Source of the DNA: an uncultured Acetobacteroides sp.
Lineage (GTDB): Bacteria; Bacteroidota; Bacteroidia; Bacteroidales; ZOR0009
Assembly (NCBI RefSeq): GCF_963678165.1
Contig: NZ_OY782755.1
Coordinates: 3,698,501 to 3,762,500 of the forward strand
Length of the DNA: 64,000 nt
Reading direction: 5' to 3'
The position numbers and the translations under genes are program-made. A model generated the notes under the pieces. That model made no database searches. It saw nothing but the letters and a program-made list of their open reading frames with translations, and was not told the DNA's origin. Positions 17,005 to 24,135 of this stretch are shown in pieces. Each line of letters opens with the position of its first letter. Within the stretch, counting starts at the first letter, position 1.

Positions 17005-17991
17005 CTACCGCTTGACTTTTGATGAAATTGCCTGATCAACCTTTCGCTTAAGAGCTCTGTTCTCCTTCGAGAGCTGGTCTATTTTCTTACTCTGATCAAT
17101 CAGGTACAGCGTCAGCTCCTCCACCTTTTGCAGCAGCTTGGCGTTCATTTCTCCAAGGTTAACGCCATTCTGTTCCACCTCTTTCGTTGTAGGAATTTCT
17201 GGTAAATGGCCGTTGGTGGTTATAAACTGCTCTACCTCTGCTAGGGGCTTTAGCTGGTAGTCGGGCTTAAAGACGAAGTCGGCCCAGCCGCTCTCCACCT
17301 TTACCTCCTTGGCACGGATGGTGCCGTTAACGTCGAGAAGATTCTGAGGGTTAGAGGTGCCAATGCCAACGTTGCCATTATCCTTTATTCTTAACCTCTC
17401 GATAGAGTTATCTGCGTTTGAATTGGTAATTAATGAAACGGTATAGAAGGCCAAATCGCTGCCCTGAGCCAGCCAACCACAACAGTGGTTTGTTCTTTCT
17501 GCAACTATTTTGGCAGCTATTGCATTAGGAGCAACATCGCGATAGCCATAGAATTTTATGCTATAGTTTCCTCCATCGAGCCCCATTGGGTCGTTGGGTC
17601 GTCCAATAAGCAATCCTCCACCTTCTCCCGCTCCTACATTTAAGCTCCCATTTGCATCTTCGATGGCTAGCTTGCACCAAGCCTCCCATGGGGTATTGTA
17701 CGAGGGGGCTGTTCTATAGTATATTCCCCCATCGTTAAAGTTTAGCTGATGAAACTTGTTTCCAGAATTGTCGGGGGTCCAAGGTGCAATGGTTAGCATC
17801 CCAGAATAGTAACCTTCTCCTGGAACTCCAACGACATTTCTTGCCTTAAACTCGAATCTTGCCTCCTGTGAGTATCCCGATGGAAGCGTGTTGGCATCTC
17901 GTGTGTCGGCGATGCTAAGCTTTGCTGCCACCTGCGCTTGTGCGCAATGCGCGATAAGTAGTATTGCCAGTATTGGAATCGCTCTTTTCAT
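17005..17991 (-). CDS. Tail-fibre-like protein with knob-type head, type B module
   Basis: This 328-residue protein shares the signal peptide and knob-type head with the gene at 16,045 (AWCKLAIED in place of AWRKVVVQD). A different middle follows: GGGLLIGRPNDPMGLD, FYGYRDVAPNAIAAKI and HCCGWLAQGSDLAFYT. The type B module starts near 205. The tail (DQSKKIDQLSKENRALKRKV) is almost the same as that of the type E gene at 18,034 and unlike other type B genes, so the protein is a three-part mosaic. The 42-bp spacers on both sides share sequence, including CATTTATTTCTGATTTTATG. Confidence 0.8.
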   Translation of the reverse strand: MKRAIPILAILLIAHCAQAQVAAKLSIADTRDANTLPSGYSQEARFEFKARNVVGVPGEGYYSGMLTIAPWTPDNSGNKFHQLNFNDGGIYYRTAPSYNTPWEAWCKLAIEDANGSLNVGAGEGGGLLIGRPNDPMGLDGGNYSIKFYGYRDVAPNAIAAKIVAERTNHCCGWLAQGSDLAFYTVSLITNSNADNSIERLRIKDNGNVGIGTSNPQNLLDVNGTIRAKEVKVESGWADFVFKPDYQLKPLAEVEQFITTNGHLPEIPTTKEVEQNGVNLGEMNAKLLQKVEELTLYLIDQSKKIDQLSKENRALKRKVDQAISSKVKR

Positions 17992-18033
17992 TTATTTCTG
18001 ATTTTATGCTGATTTATTATTATTACCCAATTA

Positions 18034-19056
18034 CTACCGCTTGATTCTTGATGAAATTGCCTTATCAACCTTTTGCTTAAGAGTTCTGTTCTCCTTCGAA
18101 AGCTGGTCTATTTTCTTACTCTGATCGATCAGGTACAGCGTTAGCTCCTCCACCTTCTGCAGCAGCTTGGCGTTCATGTCGGCAACATTTAGCCCCTTAT
18201 CCTTTACCTCCTGCTCCGATGGCATATCGGGTAGGTGGCTATTATCGGTAATAAAGGTTTCCACCTCCGACAGCGGCTTGAGCCTATAGGCAGGCTGAAA
18301 AACGTAGTCGGGCCACGAGGTTACGTTATCCACCGTTACCTTATCGGTACGGATACCTCCGTTTACAAATAGCTTATGGGTTTTATCGCTAACCGCATTT
18401 GAGGTGTTAGACCCTATAAAAGTTCGACCACCACCTAGACCAATTCTTATATCGCCACTGGATTCAAGATTTAGGTAAAGGGTATTGTTAACGCCTGTAG
18501 GGTAGGAGTCTACAACTAGGTAGCCATGTCCAGAACCGCCTCGCAGCCTTCCTGATTGCTGACCTCCTATATACACCCATTCGTTGTAGGCATTTCCTAG
18601 TATTGCGGATGCAAGAGTTCCATCATCCAGCAGCTTGCTATCGCTTACATGCAGCGGAACTCTGGGATCGGCAGGTCCAATACCAATATTCCCGGTAAAG
18701 CGGTTAGTGCCCCGCGTAGCCAGCTCGTACCATTGCGAGCCATAGCTGGCATCTAAATTACCGGTTGCTATCTTTCTAAAGAAAAGCCTGTCGTTTTCGC
18801 TGTAGCTGGAGGCAATTTGCAGCTGGTGGTTGTTCGTACTTTCCGAATGCCTTAGCACAAGAAGGTGATTCCATTGGTGCGTGTTATCGGAAACTTTACC
18901 CAAGAATTGCCCCTGTTGCTGATACATTCCGGAAGGAATTGGCCCATTAAAACCTGTAACGTATTGCTCTACTCCATTCCCTAATTGTTGGGCATTTAGC
19001 GCTGTTGCAGAAATACAGCAAAGGAAAAGCACAAGTATCGACTTCTTTTTCATCAT
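18034..19056 (-). CDS. Tail-fibre-like protein with knob-type head, type E module
   Basis: This 340-residue protein, first in the - strand series, has a signal peptide at about 1-23 (ending ALNAQ). Residues 30-120 read like a second knob-type domain (HQWNHLLVLRHSES, RLFFRKIATG, SQWYELATRG). NIGIGPADPRVPLHV near 123 is followed by a segment with GGQQSGRLRGGSG and then the only type E module in the window (SWPDYVFQPAYRLKPL) from about 212. The tail matches the type B gene at 17,005. Two ATG codons in tandem occur at the start and the first is used. Confidence 0.8.
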   Translation of the reverse strand: MMKKKSILVLFLCCISATALNAQQLGNGVEQYVTGFNGPIPSGMYQQQGQFLGKVSDNTHQWNHLLVLRHSESTNNHQLQIASSYSENDRLFFRKIATGNLDASYGSQWYELATRGTNRFTGNIGIGPADPRVPLHVSDSKLLDDGTLASAILGNAYNEWVYIGGQQSGRLRGGSGHGYLVVDSYPTGVNNTLYLNLESSGDIRIGLGGGRTFIGSNTSNAVSDKTHKLFVNGGIRTDKVTVDNVTSWPDYVFQPAYRLKPLSEVETFITDNSHLPDMPSEQEVKDKGLNVADMNAKLLQKVEELTLYLIDQSKKIDQLSKENRTLKQKVDKAISSRIKR

Positions 19057-19079
19057 AATTTTTTATTGTAATTATCCTT

Positions 19080-19087
19080 CAAAAGTA
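19080..19087 (-). promoter_or_regulatory. Candidate -7 element for the - strand fibre series
   Basis: On the - strand TACTTTTG matches the Bacteroidota -7 consensus TAnnTTTG, 23 bp upstream of the first gene of the series. A TTG lies only 14 bp further up, closer than the usual 19-21 bp, so the -33 match is poor. Confidence 0.45.
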
Positions 19088-19320
19088 GCATTTATATATT
19101 TCAAAAAAGCCCGAAGCAGAAGATAGCCATGCGGGATAAAGCACAGGCAAAGCGGCGGAATACTTTCGCTGAGGCGTACTAGCATAGGCCTAGCGCTACT
19201 TCATTGGGCCTTCCTTTCGCAACAATCAGGAATCCCTGCCTATTCCTTTAGCTGCAGCTCCTAGTTTATGCCGATACCAACATCCATTTTCTCACTCTAT
19301 ACTACTTTCCCGTAGCTTAA

Positions 19321-19620
19321 AATGATAAAAAAGTAGTCTGGAACATAAAAAAAGCAGCTCCATTCCTTTAGAAAGGAGCTTCAGACATCAAAAAAGTAGT
19401 TTCAAACATCAAAAGCAATGCTGGTAGTATGCCGGCGAGGGTACAAACAACCTTTTTATTGTACCAGCAACAAAAAGGTTGTTCTAAAGTACTTTTTTGT
19501 ACTCTGGAGTGACAGTTTTATTGTGGGTACAACTTTTTTTATGTTTCAACCTGCGGTTTTGTAGCTGCAACCCTCGGTTTTATTGTTTGTACCTGCACTT
19601 TTAATGTTTTTACCTGCTAT
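19321..19620. repeat. 21-bp-period array 2 (head-to-head)
   Basis: About 14 units keep a 21-bp step. Left units start at 19321, 19342, 19363, 19384, 19405 and 19426 and read like AACATCAAAAAAGTAG. The right half runs as the reverse complement from about 19474 to 19620, and its last four units (19537, 19558, 19579, 19600) share the shape TTTATTGTTTGTACCTGCGG. Words such as AAAAAAGTAGTTTC and CAACCCTCG also occur in array 1, and ACCTGCG occurs in array 3. No gene is seen inside. The array lies just upstream of the - strand fibre series. Confidence 0.8.
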
Positions 19621-19758
19621 GCCGAGGTTTGGGGCTTCGATAAGGTTGTTGAATACTTCGGCAATATCGCTACAAACAACGATCAGAATATTTTTTGGTT
19701 CATTGAGAAGAAAAAGTTCAAGAACTTCTTCTCGAATGACATTTCCCCCTATAAGTAA
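19621..19758 (+). pseudogene. Orphan C-terminal gene fragment after array 2
   Basis: Directly after the last 21-bp unit a + frame runs 45 codons to TAA at 19756. It reads EVWGFDKVVEYFGNIATNN and later FWFIEKKKFKNFF, ending DISPYK. Codon choice (AAC, AAG, TTC) and residue mix look like a genuine protein end, and a terminator hairpin overlaps the stop. No start codon or N-terminal domain exists because the frame runs back into the repeats. I do not recognise the family. It is probably the surviving end of a gene whose front was lost where the array now lies. Confidence 0.4.
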
Positions 19759-19790
19759 TCAGCCGCTTGGTTTACACCAAACGGCTGATT
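19757..19790 (+). terminator. Terminator-like hairpin
   Basis: A 9-bp stem (AATCAGCCG / CGGCTGATT) around an inner TTGGT..ACCAA pairing is followed by TTCGTTTTAT. It overlaps the stop codon of the orphan fragment. Positions 19791-19907 hold nothing else I can name. Confidence 0.55.
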
Positions 19791-19907
19791 TTCGTTTTAT
19801 GCGGTCTGAGATCACTTCTTTTGTTAGACGGCATTGCAAATGCCGCCTGGCCTTACACGATGATGAGACTTTGCTCAGCAGGGGATAGTTTTATTCAAAA
19901 TCACTAA

Positions 19908-20474
19908 TTAACATTTCCAAAAAGCCGATTTCGGATTCCTTTTCTGGGATACCTCCCAAACACCATCGAAATCCATTTCTAATCCATTCTCGGAAATATA
20001 ATACAATCCCTTCTTATAGCAGTGTAAAATAGTATCAAGCATTGAGTCAAGACTATCGTAAATGCTGACATATGTATCAAAATCTGGATTCCAGGGTTGA
20101 ATACAATAAATTTTTTTTGTGCCAAATTCATACGCAAGATGATCTCCGTCCCCAGAAGAGCATAATGGGAACATTTTATTTTCTATAAACTGAAACAAAT
20201 TATGTTCGTATAAAAAATTGACATCTTCTATACTATTTAAATAAAAACTAGAAAAGAAATAGAAATATTTAATAGATGTTTCATCATTTACGCTTGTGCC
20301 ATCATGCCATTTATACAATGAAACAATTTCATCATCTACCTTTTCAATATTTAGATGATCTTTAACTACCTTCTCCAACTTGATGATATCAATCCCTGCA
20401 TTAAAGTATCCCAAAACTGGGGCTTTCATTTTTTTTAGCCCCTCTTCAATTTGTGTTAATTTCTTCTCAATCAT
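19908..20474 (-). CDS. SMI1/KNR4 (SUKH) family immunity protein
   Basis: This 188-residue cytoplasmic protein has the SUKH family outline: an N-terminal helix, the hallmark LYKWHDGTS near residue 78, aromatic strands (YFYFFSSFYL), FPLCSSGDGDHLAYEFG near 112-130 and YDSLDSMLDTILHCYKKG near 145-162. SUKH proteins are well known as immunity proteins against nuclease toxins delivered by contact-dependent or secretion systems. It starts 5 bp after the stop of the RHS gene, as expected for the cognate antidote. It is very A/T-rich, like the toxin tip, which suggests that the tip and immunity gene moved together. Confidence 0.88.
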   Translation of the reverse strand: MIEKKLTQIEEGLKKMKAPVLGYFNAGIDIIKLEKVVKDHLNIEKVDDEIVSLYKWHDGTSVNDETSIKYFYFFSSFYLNSIEDVNFLYEHNLFQFIENKMFPLCSSGDGDHLAYEFGTKKIYCIQPWNPDFDTYVSIYDSLDSMLDTILHCYKKGLYYISENGLEMDFDGVWEVSQKRNPKSAFWKC

Positions 20475-20479
20475 GACTA

Positions 20480-23400
20480 TTACAATAAAAGTAAAAGTTC
20501 TAAAAATTCCATTGCTGGTGCTACAAATATAGGGAATACATGAGGTTCTGAAACAGGGGCCATTTTTAGATGTTTTGTTAAATCCGGTATAAGTACGACA
20601 TGAAATATATCACCTGCTTTCATCCCCCTATAAAAAGAACTTAATGCCCCCCCTTGTATTCTTTGCTCCTCTACTCTTACACAATTTACAAAAGCTCCAT
20701 ATCCCCCTTCCTTTGTAGAGGCGTAAGGAAACTCGTCTCTCGAATATAATTTAGAACTACACATTTTCTTTCCTGTTGCTCTATAACGGTTTCTTTGAGT
20801 TTCTTTACCACCACCATTATATGTCAAAATACTCCATTCAGGATGAACACTTAAGGCTAATTCTGTATTCTTGTAAATTTCTGGAGTAATGGACTCATGA
20901 ACAAAATATGTTGGTATTTGTCCTTCTAGATTTCCTCCCTGCAATGAAGCAGTCCATCCTGAAATATCTGAATTTGTTACATTACCCTGCCTAGGAACAA
21001 ATTCATAATGTCCAGGAGTATACCCGGTTGTAATATACTGATGGCAAGTCCAATTGTCCTGTCTTATCCATGCATGGGTGTAACTACCTTCAACCCATAC
21101 TATATCAACACCATTCGGACAACTAATGGTCGATCCTCCACCTGTTTCAGTTACTTCTCCAGCGGCACCCCCTCCATCTCCTCCAAAATCATAAAAATTG
21201 CATACTTCGTCCCAAGTGTACTCCTTCCCATTTTGATCATCTATATACCTACAGCCATCTCCATATTCTCCGTTCCAAACTGGCTTTAATCCATTTAAAT
21301 CAAAAAATCCAATAGGATTACCCAGTGTCATGCAATATGGCGAAGCACCATAGGATTCCTCCGCCAACGGATCCATGCTGTGCCACCTCCCCAGCTCGTA
21401 GTCGTAGTAGCGGGCTCCGTAGTCCATCAGGTTCAGCGGCTGGGCGCCTACGTACGGGTTTTGCAGCTCCTTGCCCGTGTAAAGGTAGGGGTTTTTGTCG
21501 GCATTCATCACGCCGTGCGGCATGCCGTAGGGGTAGTAGTCGGTACTCTGCACCACCTGCACCTGCCCGGCTACGTTGGTGTAGGCCACGCGGGTGTTGC
21601 CCTGGTTGTCCTTCAGCAGGTACTGGTAGGTGCCGTTGGCTGTCACCATCCCCTCGTTGTGCAGCGCGTACTTCAGCGCCACAGCACCCGAGGCAGGCTT
21701 GGCGTATACCATGCTGCCGTGGTAGTAGGTGGTTGAGCCATCGGGATTAACGGTGGCCAGCCTTGTTCCGGTGGCATCGTAGAGGTTTCGCAGCACCGAT
21801 GCCCCACTAGCTACCGTGCTTATCATGTTCAGCGTGTTGTAGGTAAAGTTCATCCCCTTGCGGCCATCTGTTATCATGTTGCCGTTGTCGTCGTAGGTGT
21901 AGCTGCCCGATTTGCTGCTGGTAACCGTGGCTAGCTGGTTGCCATTGTAGCTATAGCTGTAGCGGGTAGCGGCACCTGCGGCATCGGTGCGGTTAAGGGT
22001 AAGAATGTTACCGTTAAGATCGTAGGTGATATCCTTTTCCTCCAGCGAGGTGCCGCTGCTACCTCCCACAAAGTCGGAGGCGGTAAGGCGGTTCAGCGCG
22101 TCGTAGGTGTAGCCGTAGGTTTTCTTGGGCGCGGCTGTAGTGGCGCTGGTGCGGCTCTGCCAGGTGGCGCTGCTGATGTTGCCCGCGTACTGGGCGGCAG
22201 CGGTGGCTCCTGCTTCAGGCGTCTCGTAGGCCAACTTTAAGGCGAAGAGATCGCTACCTGCAGCGCTGTTGGGATCGTTAATCTGCGCTAGCCATCCCCT
22301 GATGTTGTAGGCATAGCGCTGGCTCTGGCTGGCATTGCCAATCAGCTTCTCCCTTACGTGCCCCAAATCGTCGTAGGTGTAGCTGGCTAGCGTGGTGGTG
22401 GCACCTCCGTTGTAGCTGGCGGCAAGGCTCTTCAGCACCCCGTTATCGTAGTAGCTGTAGGTGCGGAGCATCGTGGTGGTAATGGTTCCAAAGGTTTGAG
22501 TCTCCGTCACCTCCTGTAGCTGCCCGCGCCAGCCCAGTTTGCTCGATACAGTCATCTTAGCGGAGTTTCCAAGTATGGAGCCATCGCTTACTCCCTGTAT
22601 TGCCTGCCCATCGGCATCGTAGTATATGGCCTTGGTGCTCCACGATGCTGTTTGGTATGGTATGTCATCAATGGTGCGCACCTTCACCTGCGTTATCCGG
22701 CCTAGCACCCTAGAGCTGCTGTCGGCGTAGGCCTTTGTCCTATCGAAGGTGGGTGCACCCGTAGGGTAATAGTCGTACCAAATGTAGCAGAGAGGTGTTA
22801 GCGTACCATCCGTGGTTGGCTTGGGATAGCTGGTGGTGGTATAGGCTACCCCACTCTCCTTATCGAACCATGCGTATCCTCCCGATTTGTAGGCTGCATC
22901 GATGCGCGCCTGCATGCTAGCCTGATCCGTCACGCTGTTGGCAAGCAAGCCAGATTCAATGTTGCGGTTGAGCTCGTCGTAACGGTAGTAGAGCCATTGC
23001 CCCTGCTTGCGCTGGTTACCATCCTGCACCGCTACCAGCCTATCACGGCCATCGTAAGCATAGTATATAGGAGCCATGCCAGGTGCCTTCTTTTTGATTA
23101 GTCGCCCATCATTGTCGTACTCGTAGTAGAAGGCAATGGCATCTAAAGTTGTTTGCGTATAGCCAATAGTGCTAGCCGAAAAACCTTCCACACCAACAAA
23201 ATCAGGCTTTAAAGACAAACTACCAGCACCCATCACTACGTATGAGTTGCTATTTACACCTGTTAGATCGGTAGCACTGGTAACTTTTATGGCAGCGTCA
23301 GACATGCTGGCACTGTTACTTTCTGCATTAAACTTTGGAGGCAAAACCCATCTGAGCATACCGTAGTCGTCGTATACATACTGCGTAGTAGCATTTATTC

Positions 23401-24124
23401 CATTCGGATCTGCAATCGTACAAATGGTTCTACCCTGCAAATCCACATAGTGCCGAGACTTTCGTCCATCAGCATCGGTATTCTCACTCAAATAAAGCGT
23501 AGCCTCAGGGTAGTATCCCTTAGGAATAAGCGCTCCATCATCGTCCACCTTCCACATTCGAATTTGATTTGCGCTGTTGGCTCCAACTACATACTTAGCA
23601 TAATCCTTAACAGTAGGATCAGGGGCAGCGGCCTGCCCGTTAGGATTACCCAGCCTTGTCTGTGAAACGGGTCGGCTTAACGGCGAACCATCGAACGTGA
23701 TTTCGCTATAAGGTGTCTGCCCTGGATATAAAGATTGATAGAAGGAAGCCTGCTCAGTAAGGACTCCGCTGCGATAGCCACCTATTGCAGCATCCATGCT
23801 GGTGCTGTAGGGGAGGTATTGACGGTACTCCCTTCCCTGTGCATCGTATACATGGGGTTGCACCATATTTCGATACCCTCTGGGGGTGGCAATAGCCCCT
23901 ATGCCTATTGTCTGTTCCAACTGGCCTAAACCGTTGAGATACTCAATAGTAGCACCCTGCTTCTGGGCAGGAAGATTCTGCAACTCCTGCAGCGTTTTTA
24001 CCGAGTCAAGAGGAGCCTGGCTAATACGATAGTTCTTCCCGGATGTTGGTGATATAACCTGCTGAGCATATACATTCCCGCTAAAGAGAATGATCGCTAT
24101 TGTAGAAATGAATATATTTTTCAT
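20480..24124 (-). CDS. RHS-repeat toxin with NucA/NucB-like DNase tip
   Basis: This 1,214-residue secreted protein has a signal peptide at 1-20 (ending NVYA) and an N-terminal region of the DUF6443 type. Many YD/RHS repeats follow (such as YDDYGMLRWV, YDALNRLTASD and YDDNGNMITDG). The RHS core signature DYGARYYDYELGRWHSMDP lies near 902-920. After the core (about 945) comes a variable tip with RDEFPYASTKEGG near 1124-1136 and QGGALSSFYRGMKAGDIF. This is the conserved DEFP(Y/F)AS..EGG signature of NucA/NucB secreted DNases. The core is G/C-rich and the tip A/T-rich, the classic sign of tip exchange. Secretion route and processing are not visible. Confidence 0.88.
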   Translation of the reverse strand: MKNIFISTIAIILFSGNVYAQQVISPTSGKNYRISQAPLDSVKTLQELQNLPAQKQGATIEYLNGLGQLEQTIGIGAIATPRGYRNMVQPHVYDAQGREYRQYLPYSTSMDAAIGGYRSGVLTEQASFYQSLYPGQTPYSEITFDGSPLSRPVSQTRLGNPNGQAAAPDPTVKDYAKYVVGANSANQIRMWKVDDDGALIPKGYYPEATLYLSENTDADGRKSRHYVDLQGRTICTIADPNGINATTQYVYDDYGMLRWVLPPKFNAESNSASMSDAAIKVTSATDLTGVNSNSYVVMGAGSLSLKPDFVGVEGFSASTIGYTQTTLDAIAFYYEYDNDGRLIKKKAPGMAPIYYAYDGRDRLVAVQDGNQRKQGQWLYYRYDELNRNIESGLLANSVTDQASMQARIDAAYKSGGYAWFDKESGVAYTTTSYPKPTTDGTLTPLCYIWYDYYPTGAPTFDRTKAYADSSSRVLGRITQVKVRTIDDIPYQTASWSTKAIYYDADGQAIQGVSDGSILGNSAKMTVSSKLGWRGQLQEVTETQTFGTITTTMLRTYSYYDNGVLKSLAASYNGGATTTLASYTYDDLGHVREKLIGNASQSQRYAYNIRGWLAQINDPNSAAGSDLFALKLAYETPEAGATAAAQYAGNISSATWQSRTSATTAAPKKTYGYTYDALNRLTASDFVGGSSGTSLEEKDITYDLNGNILTLNRTDAAGAATRYSYSYNGNQLATVTSSKSGSYTYDDNGNMITDGRKGMNFTYNTLNMISTVASGASVLRNLYDATGTRLATVNPDGSTTYYHGSMVYAKPASGAVALKYALHNEGMVTANGTYQYLLKDNQGNTRVAYTNVAGQVQVVQSTDYYPYGMPHGVMNADKNPYLYTGKELQNPYVGAQPLNLMDYGARYYDYELGRWHSMDPLAEESYGASPYCMTLGNPIGFFDLNGLKPVWNGEYGDGCRYIDDQNGKEYTWDEVCNFYDFGGDGGGAAGEVTETGGGSTISCPNGVDIVWVEGSYTHAWIRQDNWTCHQYITTGYTPGHYEFVPRQGNVTNSDISGWTASLQGGNLEGQIPTYFVHESITPEIYKNTELALSVHPEWSILTYNGGGKETQRNRYRATGKKMCSSKLYSRDEFPYASTKEGGYGAFVNCVRVEEQRIQGGALSSFYRGMKAGDIFHVVLIPDLTKHLKMAPVSEPHVFPIFVAPAMEFLELLLLL

Positions 24125-24135
24125 TTATTTCTATT

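Noticed and set aside
1-19056. Prophage tail region
   Set aside because: Despite knob and tail-fibre-like heads, all genes have signal peptides, and no capsid, terminase, tape measure, baseplate or integrase gene is present.
1-19056. Diversity-generating retroelement
   Set aside because: No reverse transcriptase and no template/variable repeat pair with adenine-specific changes was seen. Variation is by segment exchange.
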